DNA of 64,000 nt from Cohnella sp. CFH 77786 (GCF_019400745.1 NZ_WJIB01000008.1:186001-250000), one strand, 5' to 3'. Positions 8,683-17,443 are shown, counted from the stretch's first letter. Notes: generated by a model from the letters alone, not told the origin. A program made the numbers and translations.

Positions 8683-9747
8683 TCAAATATGAACCGGCAT
8701 CGGATCTTCCTTCAGCTTGTTTTCCATGATCCAGCTGTCGCTGTCGTTGAACAGATAAGCCCGGTGCACGAGCACTTGAACGGGATCGCCCGGATGCAGC
8801 ACTTCTTTCTCCAGCGAACGGTAGGTGACGAGCTTGGACGAACCGACTTCGACCTCGACCAGCCACTCGCTGCCGCGGAAGTGCAGATGCCGCACCTTCC
8901 CGGTTTCCGTTGCCGACAGCAAGCGGAACTCGCTCGGTTTGCCGATTTCGACGTATTCCGGACGGATCAGCGCCTTCGTGCCCGGCCATGACGCGGCATC
9001 CTCGAAGCCCCGGATGGACGCGATGTTCTCCACGATGGTCGACTCCCCGATGAAACCGGCGACGAACGGCGTTTGCGGATTCTTGTAAATCTCCCACGGC
9101 GTGCCCTTCTGCTCCAGGTTTCCTTTGTTAATGATCATGATTTCGTCCGCGACTTCGATCGCTTCGTCCTGGTCGTGCGTGACGAAAATCGAAGTGATGC
9201 CGAGGCGGTCGATCATCTCTCTCAGCCAGGAACGGAGCTCCTGCCGGATCTTCGCGTCGATCGCCGCGAACGGTTCGTCGAGCAGGAGCAGCTGCGGCTC
9301 CGGCGCCAAAGCGCGGGCGAAAGCGACGCGCTGGCGCTGGCCGCCGGACAGCTGGTGCGGGTACCGCTTCTCGAAGCCGGACAAGCCGGTCAATTCGACC
9401 AATTCGGCCACGCGTTCCTTGATGCGGGGTTTGGACCATTTCTTCACTTCGAGTCCGAAGGCAATGTTGCCTTCGACCGTCATATGCTTAAAGAGCGCGT
9501 AATTCTGGAACACGAAGCCGATGCCCCGCTCCTGCGGCGGCAACTCGTTTACCCTCCGGCCGTGGAACAGAATGTCCCCCGCGTCCGGCGTCTCCAAGCC
9601 GGCAAGCATGCGGAGAATCGAGGTTTTGCCGCCGCCGCTCGGCCCGAGCAGGCCGATGAGCTGGCCCTTGGCAATCGAGAAATCGACATCCTTCACCGCT
9701 TGAAACTCGCCGAACCTCTTGTTCAATCCGCGAACTTCCACATGCAT
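8683..9747 (-). CDS. cysA: Sulfate/thiosulfate import ATP-binding protein
   Basis: 354 residues starting MHVEVRGLNKRFGEFQAV. Walker A is GPSGGGKTS (about 36), the ABC signature LSGGQRQRVAFARALA (about 135) and Walker B LLLLDEPFAAID, followed by the switch His in FVTHDQDEA. A C-terminal regulatory (TOBE-like) region of about 100 residues follows, as in CysA and MalK. It hydrolyses ATP to drive the CysTW permease. The start at 9747 follows GGGAG. It lies 26 bases after cysW in the same operon. Confidence 0.9.
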   Translation of the reverse strand: MHVEVRGLNKRFGEFQAVKDVDFSIAKGQLIGLLGPSGGGKTSILRMLAGLETPDAGDILFHGRRVNELPPQERGIGFVFQNYALFKHMTVEGNIAFGLEVKKWSKPRIKERVAELVELTGLSGFEKRYPHQLSGGQRQRVAFARALAPEPQLLLLDEPFAAIDAKIRQELRSWLREMIDRLGITSIFVTHDQDEAIEVADEIMIINKGNLEQKGTPWEIYKNPQTPFVAGFIGESTIVENIASIRGFEDAASWPGTKALIRPEYVEIGKPSEFRLLSATETGKVRHLHFRGSEWLVEVEVGSSKLVTYRSLEKEVLHPGDPVQVLVHRAYLFNDSDSWIMENKLKEDPMPVHI

Positions 9748-9773
9748 GCCCAAACACTCCCTTTTGCGTCGCC

Positions 9774-10571
9774 TTAATGATGTCCTTGCCTGGATTTGGC
9801 CCATTCCATGAGCAGAAGCAGCGCGACCGACCCTGCGGCCAATACGAGCGCCACGGAATTTGCCGAAGTCAGGTTGAAATTTTCCACGTCTTGATAAACC
9901 AAAGTCGTCGCCGTTTGCGTCTTGAACAAAATATTCCCCGAAACGACCAGCACGGCTCCGAATTCGCCGAGGGCCCGAGCAACCGTCAGCACGACCCCGT
10001 ATACGACGCTCCACCGGATCGAAGGCCAGGTGACCCGCCAGAACGTGGTCCACCCGTATGCTCCGAGAGTGGACGCCGCTTCCTCCTGCTGGTTGCCGAT
10101 TTCCTGAAGCACGGGCATCACTTCGCGAATGACCAGCGGGAACGTCACGAACAGCGTCGCGATCATCATCCCCGGCAACGCGTACACGATCTTGATGCCG
10201 GCCGAGCCGAGCAGTCCCCCGAGTGCCGTCTCCGGCCCGAGGATCAGCACGATCATGAGCCCCCCGATGACGGGAGAAACCGCGAACGGCAAATCCACGA
10301 TGCTGTTCATCAGCTTCTTCAGCTTCGGACCGAGCCACGCGGCCCGGACCAGATAGAGCGAAAGCATAACGCCGAAAAAGGTATTGATCACCGTGACCGC
10401 AATGACGATCAAGGTCGTCATCCATAACGCGTGAAGGGCTTCAGGCCGGGTTAAGCCGCCTGCAAAGCCGGACCACCCCTGGTCCCAAGCGCCCATGGCG
10501 ATCCGGACGACCGGGGCGCCGAGCAAGAGCGCGAATACGACGAACGTTAAAAGGATCCATAAGCGTCTCAT
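9774..10571 (-). CDS. cysW: Sulfate ABC transporter permease CysW
   Basis: 265 residues with about six membrane helices and the EAA loop EEAASTLGAYGWTTFWRVTWP, which contacts CysA. The region ALGEFGAVLVVSGN is diagnostic of CysT/CysW/ModB permeases. The ATG at 10571 overlaps the stop of cysT by 4 bases (ATGA), indicating translational coupling, and GGAGGAAAGG precedes it. It forms the heterodimeric channel with CysT. Confidence 0.9.
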   Translation of the reverse strand: MRRLWILLTFVVFALLLGAPVVRIAMGAWDQGWSGFAGGLTRPEALHALWMTTLIVIAVTVINTFFGVMLSLYLVRAAWLGPKLKKLMNSIVDLPFAVSPVIGGLMIVLILGPETALGGLLGSAGIKIVYALPGMMIATLFVTFPLVIREVMPVLQEIGNQQEEAASTLGAYGWTTFWRVTWPSIRWSVVYGVVLTVARALGEFGAVLVVSGNILFKTQTATTLVYQDVENFNLTSANSVALVLAAGSVALLLLMEWAKSRQGHH

Positions 10572-11383
10572 CGGCCTTTCCTCCGTGTCTGCAAATGATT
10601 GACGAACCAGAGGATGAGGAACGAGAAGGTGAGCAGGATGACGCTGACCGCGGTCGCTCCGACCACGTTGTCGCTTTCGATTTCGCCGAAAATGTACACC
10701 GAAGCGATCAGGGTTTTGCCCGGGATGTTCCCCGCCACGAGCACGACGGCGCCGAACTCGGCCAGCGCCCGGGAGAAAGCGAGCATCGCACCGCTGGCAA
10801 TGCCGGGCGCCATGTTCGGCAGGATGACGCGGAAGAATGTCGCGGCTTTGGTCGCGCCCATCGTATACGCGGCTTCCTCCTCGGCCGGATCCATCTCCTC
10901 CAGCAGCGGCTGAACGGCGCGGATCACGAACGGGAACGTGACGAACACCATCGCGATGACGATCGCCGGCTGATGGAACAGGATCGTGAAGCCGAGCCGT
11001 TCCGCCCATTGCCCGACGGGACTTTGCGGCCCGAGCAGGAGCAGGATCATAAGGCCCGCGACCGCCGTCGGGAGCGCGAACGGCAGGTCGACCATGCTGT
11101 TCAGCAGCTTGCGCCCCGGAAACCGGTAGCGGATCAGCACCCAGCCGGCCATCGTTCCGATCAGAACGTTAATGATTGTCGCGATCAGCGCCAGTTTGAC
11201 CGTCAGCGCGACGGCTTTCCAGGCGAGCGGCTCCGTGACGTTGTCGGCGAACGCCCCCCACCCGGCGGACAAGGATTGTCCATAAATGCCGAGAATGGGA
11301 AACACGATCAGCAATACAAAATAAAGCATGACGGCACTGCGGAAACCCCAGCCCCACCAGCGGCTCTGTAGCGTGGAACTCAC
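10568..11383 (-). CDS. cysT: Sulfate ABC transporter permease CysT
   Basis: 271 residues, six membrane segments, with the EAA loop EEEAAYTMGATKAATFFRVILP and the family stretch ALAEFGAVVLVAGN. It starts with GTG at 11383 behind GGGAGG. First gene of the sulfate operon. The upstream region carries an AT-rich TAGGAATT element that may mediate control by sulfur availability. Confidence 0.9.
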   Translation of the reverse strand: MSSTLQSRWWGWGFRSAVMLYFVLLIVFPILGIYGQSLSAGWGAFADNVTEPLAWKAVALTVKLALIATIINVLIGTMAGWVLIRYRFPGRKLLNSMVDLPFALPTAVAGLMILLLLGPQSPVGQWAERLGFTILFHQPAIVIAMVFVTFPFVIRAVQPLLEEMDPAEEEAAYTMGATKAATFFRVILPNMAPGIASGAMLAFSRALAEFGAVVLVAGNIPGKTLIASVYIFGEIESDNVVGATAVSVILLTFSFLILWFVNHLQTRRKGR

Positions 11384-11416
11384 GTTGACGTGTACCTCCC
11401 GTACTCTTGGCCGTTA

Positions 11417-11453
11417 AGTATTTAGCATAATTCCTATTAATTTAGTCGGTATT
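11417..11453 (-). promoter_or_regulatory. AT-rich TAGGAATT element upstream of cysT
   Basis: Read on the minus strand the element contains ACCGACTAAAT, then TAATAGGAATTATGC and TAAATA. TATGCT could be a -10, but no good -35 is visible, which fits an activated or repressed promoter. TAGGAATT-type elements are known in front of sulfur genes of Firmicutes controlled by CymR; assigning this one to CymR is inference. Confidence 0.35.
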
Positions 11454-11871
11454 CATACTTTAGCAGAGGTTGGCTTTGTCCGTCAACCATATGGAACGGT
11501 ACAAAAGCAGTTTTTATTACCGAAACTGATATACACTATTCATTTTGCTTATGGGCGGTGTTTGGCAACAGGGGCTCGGGGAGGATTCGCCGGATGCACA
11601 AGGATTATCGGGTGGACAAAACAGGAACATTCGTTCTAAAATGGCAATATCCATGGATTCCGAAATCAGGAGGAAACCGCGTGACCCCTGTAAGGGATTC
11701 CCGATCGCCTTATACGCCCGAAGTCTCTATACACTCGTGGGCGGAAGGCGATTTGCCGCTCTTGCAGCGCACGAATACCGAAGTAAAGCGGGCCCGCCCG
11801 GGCGGACCGAAACGGAGGACGCGGCGCAGAGCAAGATGATAGCCACTACATCAAGGATAAGGTGACAAAAC
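11454..11871. other. Gap with no convincing gene
   Basis: Between the sulfate operon promoter and yjbQ. Two overlapping frames of 93 and 106 codons exist, but both are Arg/Pro-rich, lack a ribosome binding site and resemble no family. The segment near 11450-11560 is AT-rich and may hold divergent promoters. I see no repeat array here. Confidence 0.5.
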
Positions 11872-12267
11872 ATGATCGTTAGGGAAACATTGCGGTCGAG
11901 CCGCCGGGACGAAATGGTGGACATTACCCGGCAGGTGGCGGCCATCGTCGCTCGGGAAGGTTGGACCGAGGGCGCCGTCCTCGTCTACTGCCCGCACACG
12001 ACCGCGGGTATCGCCATCAACGAGAACGCCGACCCCGACGTGAAACGCGACGTGCTGATGCGGCTGGACGAGGTCTTTCCGTGGGAGCATCCGAAATACC
12101 GCCACGCGGAAGGCAATACGGCGGCCCACCTCAAGGCGATCACGACCGGAACGTCGCAGACCGTGATCGTGACGGGAGGTAAACTGCTGCTCGGCCGCTG
12201 GCAAGGCATCTACTTCTGCGAGTTCGACGGTCCGCGGGAACGGGAATATTATGTGAAATTCCTGTAG
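11872..12267 (+). CDS. yjbQ: YjbQ-family protein (UPF0047)
   Basis: 131 residues, the usual length. The conserved core [18 protein letters not shown] (about 41-58), the [12 protein letters not shown] stretch (about 79) and the C-terminal [15 protein letters not shown] match the YjbQ/UPF0047 family, small beta-rich proteins; some members have weak thiamine-phosphate synthase activity, but the cellular role is uncertain. It is monocistronic and followed by a 10-bp GC stem-loop. Confidence 0.9.
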   Translation: MIVRETLRSSRRDEMVDITRQVAAIVAREGWTEGAVLVYCPHTTAGIAINENADPDVKRDVLMRLDEVFPWEHPKYRHAEGNTAAHLKAITTGTSQTVIVTGGKLLLGRWQGIYFCEFDGPREREYYVKFL

Positions 12268-12280
12268 CTGTCGCGCGCAA

Positions 12281-12316
12281 AGACGCTCCGTCAGGCCCTG
12301 AGCCAGCGGAGCGTCT
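12281..12316. terminator. Stem-loop after yjbQ
   Basis: Perfect 10-bp inverted repeat AGACGCTCCG/CGGAGCGTCT with a 16-base loop. There is no long T run on either strand, so termination efficiency is uncertain. It could serve yjbQ and the esterase remnant from the other side. Confidence 0.55.
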
Positions 12317-12374
12317 TCCATTGCCCAGTCGGACGGGATGCCAAGAGCGCCCGCATCCGCGAACATCTGCCGTG

Positions 12375-12508
12375 TCAGCGGAGATAGAGCGTAAGCGGCC
12401 GGAGATTCAGCCGGCGAATCTCTTCCGCCACGAGCCCGGCGATGCGAATCGCCCCTTGCTCTTGAAAGGCTCGCCGCCGCTGCCGAAATCGAATTTCCAT
12501 GACGTCAT
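12375..12508 (-). pseudogene. Remnant of a rhamnogalacturonan acetylesterase (SGNH hydrolase)
   Basis: On the minus strand an ATG at 12508, behind AGGAAGAGAG, opens MTSWKFDFGSGGEPF. WKFDFGSG is the usual first strand of rhamnogalacturonan acetylesterases. In the +1 frame, directly after this, comes FQEQGAIRIAGLVAEEIRRL, ending LNLRPLTLYLR-stop. That resembles the C-terminal helix of YesT/RhgT-type esterases (KKGANEMAKLVAKGIKEL). The catalytic core of about 180-200 residues is missing, and the two ends are joined with a frame change. I read this as an internal deletion of a full gene. The functional form would deacetylate pectin backbones. Confidence 0.55.
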
Positions 12509-12548
12509 GGGTGCTCTCTTCCTTTCGTAAGCCGGTTCTATCGAGACC

Positions 12549-12733
12549 TAAGAGCTAAAATACAGTTCATATCCAGTAATAAACCGCATTTTCAATGAAT
12601 AAAGGCCAAAATACATTTAGCAAATACGATAATCGGTGGAACTGGACGTTTATACTCAAAATAAATGTATTTCGGCTCTTAGTCGCTCAAAAATGGGCAG
12701 ATTGGGAGGAACTAACTGCATTTTGGTTCTTAG
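12549..12733. repeat. Element C: two direct plus two inverted AT-rich units spaced 51 bp
   Basis: CTAAGAGCTAAAATACAG at 12549 and AAGGCCAAAATACATTTA near 12603 are 51 bases apart. Then the reverse complement form GTATTTCGGCTCTTAG occurs at 12667 and GCATTTTGGTTCTTAG at 12718, again 51 apart. The outer and inner pairs are complementary, so the whole could fold into one long interrupted hairpin. A related element occurs at 29021-29146. It lies between convergent genes, so a bidirectional terminator role is possible. Confidence 0.8.
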
Positions 12734-12890
12734 CAATCGGCAGAGTCCGGTGCTTTGGTGCTTGTGCTTGGTGCGATGGTGAATGGTGTCGGCGGTTGAT
12801 CGCGGCTAATTGGCGTACATGATTGGCGGTAACCGTCTGCTTATGGAAGGGTCGGCGTTTGTTGCATCATCCCAAGGTCTTGTCAACTAA

Positions 12891-13520
12891 CTAAGGATCC
12901 ACATAGTACCCGGCGTCACCCGTCTCCAGAACGGCTTGGCCTTGGGTGACGTCCGTGATCCACAGCTTGAAGCGTTCCGCCTCTCCCTCTTCGGGGAGGC
13001 ACCGTACCCGCACCCGGTCGGTGAAGTCGACACCTTCTACGCGGGTGCCGCGATCGCGAAGTACGTTCTCCAGCTTCCCATACCAAGTATAGTCGACGTC
13101 GATCGCCACCTCCCGCCGCAGCACCTTCACGATCGTCCCGGCCGCGTCGATTCCGGCAACCGCGCCGTCCGTATAAGCTCGAACCAAGCCGCCCGCACCC
13201 AGCATGATCCCGCCGAAATACCGGGTGACGACGACCACGGCGTTTTTGAGCCCGCGGTTTTTGATCACTTCCAGTATCGGCTTGCCCGCCGTGCCGCTCG
13301 GCTCTCCGTCGTCGAGCGCTTTCTGCCATTCGTCACGCTCTCCGATCAGGTAAGCCGAGCAATTGTGCGTGGCGTCCCCGTATTTTTTCTTGATTTGCTC
13401 AATGAAGGCGACGGCTTCCTCCTCCGTCTCCGCTGGACGGGCATGTCCGATGAAAAGCGATTTCTTGATGACGATTTCCTGGCTCCCGTTTTCCTTCAAA
13501 GTCGCATAACGTTCGAGCAA
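12891..13520 (-). CDS. yigZ: YigZ/IMPACT-family protein
   Basis: 209 residues, the family's normal size. The N-terminal IMPACT domain contains KSLFIGHARPAETEEEA, the DATHNCSAYLIG motif and DDGEPSGTAGKPILE (about 70-85), followed by VVVTRYFGGIMLGAGGL. A C-terminal ferredoxin-like domain (about 140-205) follows. YigZ proteins are widespread and linked to translation or proteolysis, but the biochemical role is not settled. It is convergent with yjbQ across element C. Confidence 0.9.
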   Translation of the reverse strand: MLERYATLKENGSQEIVIKKSLFIGHARPAETEEEAVAFIEQIKKKYGDATHNCSAYLIGERDEWQKALDDGEPSGTAGKPILEVIKNRGLKNAVVVVTRYFGGIMLGAGGLVRAYTDGAVAGIDAAGTIVKVLRREVAIDVDYTWYGKLENVLRDRGTRVEGVDFTDRVRVRCLPEEGEAERFKLWITDVTQGQAVLETGDAGYYVDP

Positions 13521-13548
13521 AACCCTTTCCCCGCTTCCTTAGTTCGGC

Positions 13549-13604
13549 GTTCCAGATTCCACGTTCCTCGATTCCACGTTCCTCGACTCCACGTTCCTCG
13601 ATTA
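13549..13604. repeat. Short tandem repeat, 15-bp unit
   Basis: Three copies of ATTCCACGTTCCTCG (13556-13570, 13571-13585 and 13586-13600, the last starting ACTCC), with partial copies at both ends. It lies just upstream of the yigZ start and differs in period from the 51-bp arrays. Confidence 0.85.
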
Positions 13605-13700
13605 CTCTCGATCCCTTGCTTCCTTCCATTATAACGCGCTTTCCAATCCGACTCGACTGTAATAAGATCAGAATACGATTCGATCGGAGGGGTTCGGACC

Positions 13701-14030
13701 ATGGAATGCCGAGTCGGTTGTGCGGCCTGCTGCATCGCGATCTCGATTTCGTCGCCGATTCCGGGGATGCCAAAAGGCAAACCTGCGGGAGTCCGCTGCG
13801 TGCAATTAAACGAAAACAACGCCTGCAAGCTGTTCGGCCAGCCGGAAAGGCCGGCCGTCTGCGTGAGCCTGCAGGCGTCGGTGGAGATGTGCGGGAACGA
13901 CAACGAGGATGCTTACCGGATCTTAACGGAATGGGAGCGCGCGACGTCGCCCAAAGCCTCGATATTCGATCAGAATTTGACGGAACCGGCCAAAGCCCCG
14001 CTGACCAGAAAGCGCTGCACGAACACATAA
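13701..14030 (+). CDS. YkgJ-family cysteine-cluster protein
   Basis: 109 residues starting MECRVGCAACCIAISISS. The Cys pattern (CxxxCxACC at the N-terminus, then Cys in GVRCVQL, NACKLF and AVCVS) is the zinc- or iron-chelating signature of the YkgJ family. LFGQPERPAVC is a strong family hallmark. GGAGGGG precedes the ATG. The last 20 codons overlap the 3' end of the convergent permease gene, and homologues usually end near LTEWER, so the C-terminal tail may be an extension by stop-codon loss. Function unknown; possibly metal handling. Confidence 0.85.
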   Translation: MECRVGCAACCIAISISSPIPGMPKGKPAGVRCVQLNENNACKLFGQPERPAVCVSLQASVEMCGNDNEDAYRILTEWERATSPKASIFDQNLTEPAKAPLTRKRCTNT

Positions 14031-14788
14031 AGCACGATGAGCGGCAAGGCGACGATAATAATGCCGCAAGCGAGCAGAGGCCAGTTGTTCAAATATTGGC
14101 CGAAAAACGCGAACAGTCCCCGTGTGATCGGCTGGTACTTCGTGTCGGACAGGTAAATGGTCGGCCCGATGATGTCGTTCCAGACCCCGATTGCGGTCAG
14201 CAGGATTCCCGTTGCCAGGACCGGCTTCATGAGCGGGATCAGGATTTGGAACAGATACCTCAAGTACCCGCTTCCGTCGATCGCTGCCGCTTCGTCAAGC
14301 TCCCTCGAAATCGATTTGATATATCCGACGAACATCATGAAAGCGATGCCCGTTCCTCCGGTGCGGAGCAAAATATAGCCCCACTGCTCGTTGTATAGCC
14401 CAAGCTTGTTCGCGAGCCAAAATTGCGGAACGAGCGGGTTCGGAAGGAACAACGACATCATGAAGAACAGGTAAATCAGATTGGAAAATCGGACGTATTG
14501 GCGGGCGATCGGGAAAGCGGCGAACACCGAAAGCAGGATCGAAGCGATCGTCGCCGTCGTGGTGTACAGCAAGCTGTTCCAAATATAAGTCGAGAAATCT
14601 CCTTTTTTCCATGCCTCGGCGAAATTCCCGAACCGAAAATGCTCTGCGATGCCGACCGGGGATTTCAAAAATTCGATTTGCGTTTTCATGGCCACGTTAA
14701 AGAGGTAGAACAAAGGAAAAATATAGACGACCAGCATCGCCAGGACAACGAGATAACGGACGAAGGAAGCGGATCTCGTCTCTTGCAT
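13970..14788 (-). CDS. Carbohydrate ABC transporter permease (MalG type)
   Basis: 272 residues, six membrane segments. The EAA loop reads ELDEAAAIDGSGYLRYLFQIL. The C-terminus GSVKF is typical of the MalG/UgpE branch. It starts one base before the stop of the partner permease (ATGA-type overlap), so the two are translationally coupled. Third gene of the operon sbp-permease-permease facing away from a GH16 glucanase and LacI regulator. The imported sugar is therefore probably a beta-glucan oligosaccharide, by context only. Its end overlaps the YkgJ gene by 61 bases. Confidence 0.87.
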   Translation of the reverse strand: MQETRSASFVRYLVVLAMLVVYIFPLFYLFNVAMKTQIEFLKSPVGIAEHFRFGNFAEAWKKGDFSTYIWNSLLYTTTATIASILLSVFAAFPIARQYVRFSNLIYLFFMMSLFLPNPLVPQFWLANKLGLYNEQWGYILLRTGGTGIAFMMFVGYIKSISRELDEAAAIDGSGYLRYLFQILIPLMKPVLATGILLTAIGVWNDIIGPTIYLSDTKYQPITRGLFAFFGQYLNNWPLLACGIIIVALPLIVLYVFVQRFLVSGALAGSVKF

Positions 14789-15693
14789 TACAGTTCCACC
14801 TCTCGTCTGCGCAAATAGATCAAGACGATAACCGACACCAGGAATACGAAGACGAACTGGATCATCGCACCGGCGGACGCCAGACCGTAGTCGGCCGTCC
14901 GGTTCGTCGCGATCGCGTCGCGGAACACGTCAAAGGCCAGCGTGCGCGTATTGAAGTTTCCGCCCGTGAGCACGTAGATGATATCGAACGTCTGCAGTGC
15001 CCCGATAATCGAAAGCATCATATTGACGGTAAAAGAAGGAGCGATCATCGGAAACGTAATATGCCGGAACGATTGCCAGCGGTTCGTGCCGTCGATATGG
15101 CCCGCTTCGTACAAATCCTTCGGGATCGATTGCAGTCCTGCCAGGAAAATCGTCATCGAATAGCCCATGTACATCCAGATTTGAACGAAAATAATCCACT
15201 CGAAAGCGGAATCGTAGCTGGAAAAGAACGTCGATTTGGCGCCGAACCAGCTATACACTTCCTTCATCGGACCGCCAAGCGGGTTCGTCATCATCCGCCA
15301 GACGAGGCCGGATACCGTAACGCCCAATACGACCGGCAGAAAGAACGTCGCCCGATAGAAGGCGTCGCCTTTCAGTTTGCGGTTCAGAAGGATGGCCATC
15401 CACAGGCCGATGGCATTCTGAATGACGACTACGGCGAAGGCGAAATAAACCGAGTTGCCGATCGACCGGATCCGCTCCTGCTGGTCCGACGAGAAGAAAA
15501 ACTTCTCGTAATTATGCCAACCGATAAAGTGCCAGTCTACGCCCGGCAGCCCCGACGCGTTCGTGAATGAAAAAAAGATCGTCGCAACGGAAGGTCCGAA
15601 TCCGAACACGACATACAGCAACAAGGGCAGCATGAGCAAGGCGAGCGGCAAGTGCCTTGCGATTCCTCTCCCGAACGGGTACATCCCATTCAC
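14788..15693 (-). CDS. Carbohydrate ABC transporter permease (MalF type)
   Basis: 301 residues with six membrane helices. The EAA loop is DLYEAGHIDGTNRWQSFRHITFP, and IYVLTGGNFNTRTLAFDVFRDA is typical for the MalF/UgpA branch. It pairs with the next permease and is preceded by the binding-protein gene, with a stem-loop between the two. No ATPase gene is in the operon, so a shared MsmX-type ATPase elsewhere is expected. Confidence 0.87.
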   Translation of the reverse strand: MNGMYPFGRGIARHLPLALLMLPLLLYVVFGFGPSVATIFFSFTNASGLPGVDWHFIGWHNYEKFFFSSDQQERIRSIGNSVYFAFAVVVIQNAIGLWMAILLNRKLKGDAFYRATFFLPVVLGVTVSGLVWRMMTNPLGGPMKEVYSWFGAKSTFFSSYDSAFEWIIFVQIWMYMGYSMTIFLAGLQSIPKDLYEAGHIDGTNRWQSFRHITFPMIAPSFTVNMMLSIIGALQTFDIIYVLTGGNFNTRTLAFDVFRDAIATNRTADYGLASAGAMIQFVFVFLVSVIVLIYLRRREVEL

Positions 15694-15727
15694 CTCTCCA
15701 TACCTGAGCTAGCGTTCAAGGAAGGAC

Positions 15728-15752
15728 GGGGCCTGATTCGAGATCAGACCCC
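15728..15752 (-). terminator. Intercistronic stem-loop after the sugar-binding protein gene
   Basis: GGGGCCTGAT/ATCAGACCCC, a 10-bp stem with one G-U pair in RNA and a 5-base loop, and no T run. It lies between the binding protein and the permeases. Such hairpins commonly stabilise the upstream message or partly terminate, so that binding protein is made in excess. Confidence 0.7.
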
Positions 15753-15776
15753 GCGATCTTTCTATTCGTATTAGAT

Positions 15777-17147
15777 TTACTTCGGAGCGGCTGCGTCCCA
15801 TTCTTTTTGGGAAAGCTCAGCCAGCTCTTTGGACGTTTTGATCGGGCCCGCCGGAGCCAGGAACTCCGCGTGGATGCTGGAACCGTTGACATGCTCGCCC
15901 GCATTGGCGCGGTTAATGAACAATTGGTCCCAAGCCAGCTTGAAATTCGACAGATATGGCTTAATCTCGTTGATGAACGGATCGTCGACCGTTACGTCGG
16001 CATTCGGCAAGAATCCGGATGCTTTCACGAACGCCGCGTAATTTTCCGGCTCGGACTGCATGGCCAGCCATTTCAGCGCGGCATCCTTGTTTTTCGATTT
16101 TTCCAGCACGACCCAGGACATGTCGTATTTGCCGGCGAGCGAAGCGTTCTGAGCGGCGTCGTTGCTGCCGGGGATCGGGAAGTAGCCGAATTCCAGGCTG
16201 GCATCGCCGGATTTGAGCGTCGGCGCGTTCCAAGTTCCGTCGGCAATCATGGCGACTTGGCCGCTGATGAACAAGCTCGGCAGCGAAGCGTAGTCGACGC
16301 CCATGAAGCCGTCGATGGCATTCTGCATCATGAACTGGGCTTTATCCAGAATTTCGATTTGCACGGGATCCGTGAACTTCGTCGAGCCGTCCCACAGTCC
16401 TTTGATGAAAGAGCCCTGGTCTTTGTGAACGGAGGCGGACAAGCCTTGAACCGCAAGGTTGAGCGGCCAAATGTCTTTGCCGGCGAAGCCGATCGGGGCG
16501 ATGCCTTTGTCTTTCAGCGTTTTCACGACGTTAACGAATTCGTCCCACGTTTTCGGCACTTGCAGGTTGTTTTCGGCGAAAATCTTTTTGTTGTAGTAAA
16601 GACCGGTGAAGGATACTTTACCCATATTGATGCCGTACACTTTGCCGTTATACGTCGTGGAGTTCTGAACGTCGACCGGATTGTAGTTCTTCACGAATTC
16701 TTGGTTCGACAGATCCGCGATCAGACCCGCGTCGATCCATTGCTTCCACAACGGATCCTCGGCGCCTTTCGCCCATTCCTGGGGGATCGGAGCAAATCCG
16801 CTTTTGAGCGCCATCAGGTCGGCATCATTGGCGTTGATGCGCGTTTGCTGCAGCTGGTCGTAGGTGGCGTCCGAAGGAACGACGTCGTACACGACCTTGA
16901 TGTTCGGATAGCGCTCCATGAATTTCTTGTTGAACTCTTCGTAATACTTATTGACCGGCTCGTTGATCCAGTGGATGATCTTGAGCGTTACTTCTTCTTC
17001 GGCAGGCGAAGCCGAAGACGCGGGAGCCGACGAACCAGCGGACGCGGACGGCGACGAGCTGGACTCTTCTTTACCATTGCCGCAAGCGGCTGCCACGGAA
17101 ACGAACATCATGCACACCAAGAGCAATAACAACCTCTTCTTCAACAC
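15777..17147 (-). CDS. Sugar ABC transporter substrate-binding lipoprotein
   Basis: 456 residues. The signal peptide ends in a lipobox SVAAACGNG (Cys about 22), followed by a Ser/Ala-rich tether (to about residue 50). The mature part is a cluster B (MalE/UgpB-like) binding protein: VTLKIIHWINEPVNKYYEEF starts lobe one, and MIADGTWNAPTL and DMSWVVLEKSKNKDAALKWL are typical hinge and lobe regions. It starts GTG (or TTG one codon on) behind GGGGG. First gene of the operon; a LacI-type palindrome lies about 65 bases upstream, pointing to repression by the LacI protein encoded at 18565. Confidence 0.87.
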   Translation of the reverse strand: MLKKRLLLLLVCMMFVSVAAACGNGKEESSSSPSASAGSSAPASSASPAEEEVTLKIIHWINEPVNKYYEEFNKKFMERYPNIKVVYDVVPSDATYDQLQQTRINANDADLMALKSGFAPIPQEWAKGAEDPLWKQWIDAGLIADLSNQEFVKNYNPVDVQNSTTYNGKVYGINMGKVSFTGLYYNKKIFAENNLQVPKTWDEFVNVVKTLKDKGIAPIGFAGKDIWPLNLAVQGLSASVHKDQGSFIKGLWDGSTKFTDPVQIEILDKAQFMMQNAIDGFMGVDYASLPSLFISGQVAMIADGTWNAPTLKSGDASLEFGYFPIPGSNDAAQNASLAGKYDMSWVVLEKSKNKDAALKWLAMQSEPENYAAFVKASGFLPNADVTVDDPFINEIKPYLSNFKLAWDQLFINRANAGEHVNGSSIHAEFLAPAGPIKTSKELAELSQKEWDAAAPK

Positions 17148-17210
17148 CGATTCCCCCAGTCCATTTGTAAGTCATCCGAAAGCGTCTGAATCCTTCTTGC
17201 CCATCGATTA

Positions 17211-17226
17211 ACGAAATCGCTTTCGT
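17211..17226. promoter_or_regulatory. LacI-type operator upstream of the sugar ABC operon
   Basis: ACGAAATCGCTTTCGT: arms ACGAAA/TTTCGT mirror each other around a 4-base centre. It shares the CGAAA...TTTCG arms with the perfect palindrome at 17444 and is placed between the likely promoter and the binding-protein start. Confidence 0.65.
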
Positions 17227-17409
17227 AACTTCATCCCCATTATTTCCTACCCAACCCCGGTTTGTAAAGAGGGGATTGCAAATTTCTTTGTTATCCTCCG
17301 AGAATCTTCTGCCAGCCAACCTCATTCCATTCGCCATAATCCCTTGATATTATTGGAATGAAATCGAATTTCAGTTCGTTAAAAAAATCAAATCCATTCG
17401 CGAATTCGG

Positions 17410-17438
17410 TTTACAGCACAGCGAAACTATAGTAAACT
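17410..17438 (+). promoter_or_regulatory. Promoter of the GH16 glucanase gene
   Basis: TTTACA at 17410-17415 and TAAACT at 17433-17438 with a 17-base spacer. The predicted transcription start falls on the adjacent palindromic operator at 17444-17457, a classical repressor layout. Confidence 0.55.
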
Positions 17439-17443
17439 TTGCA

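Noticed and set aside
11545..11865. Two overlapping frames of 93 and 106 codons upstream of yjbQ
   Set aside because: Arg/Pro-rich products with no family resemblance and no ribosome binding site.
12321..12530. Plus-strand frame of 69 codons after yjbQ
   Set aside because: It is antisense to the esterase remnant and shows no family features.
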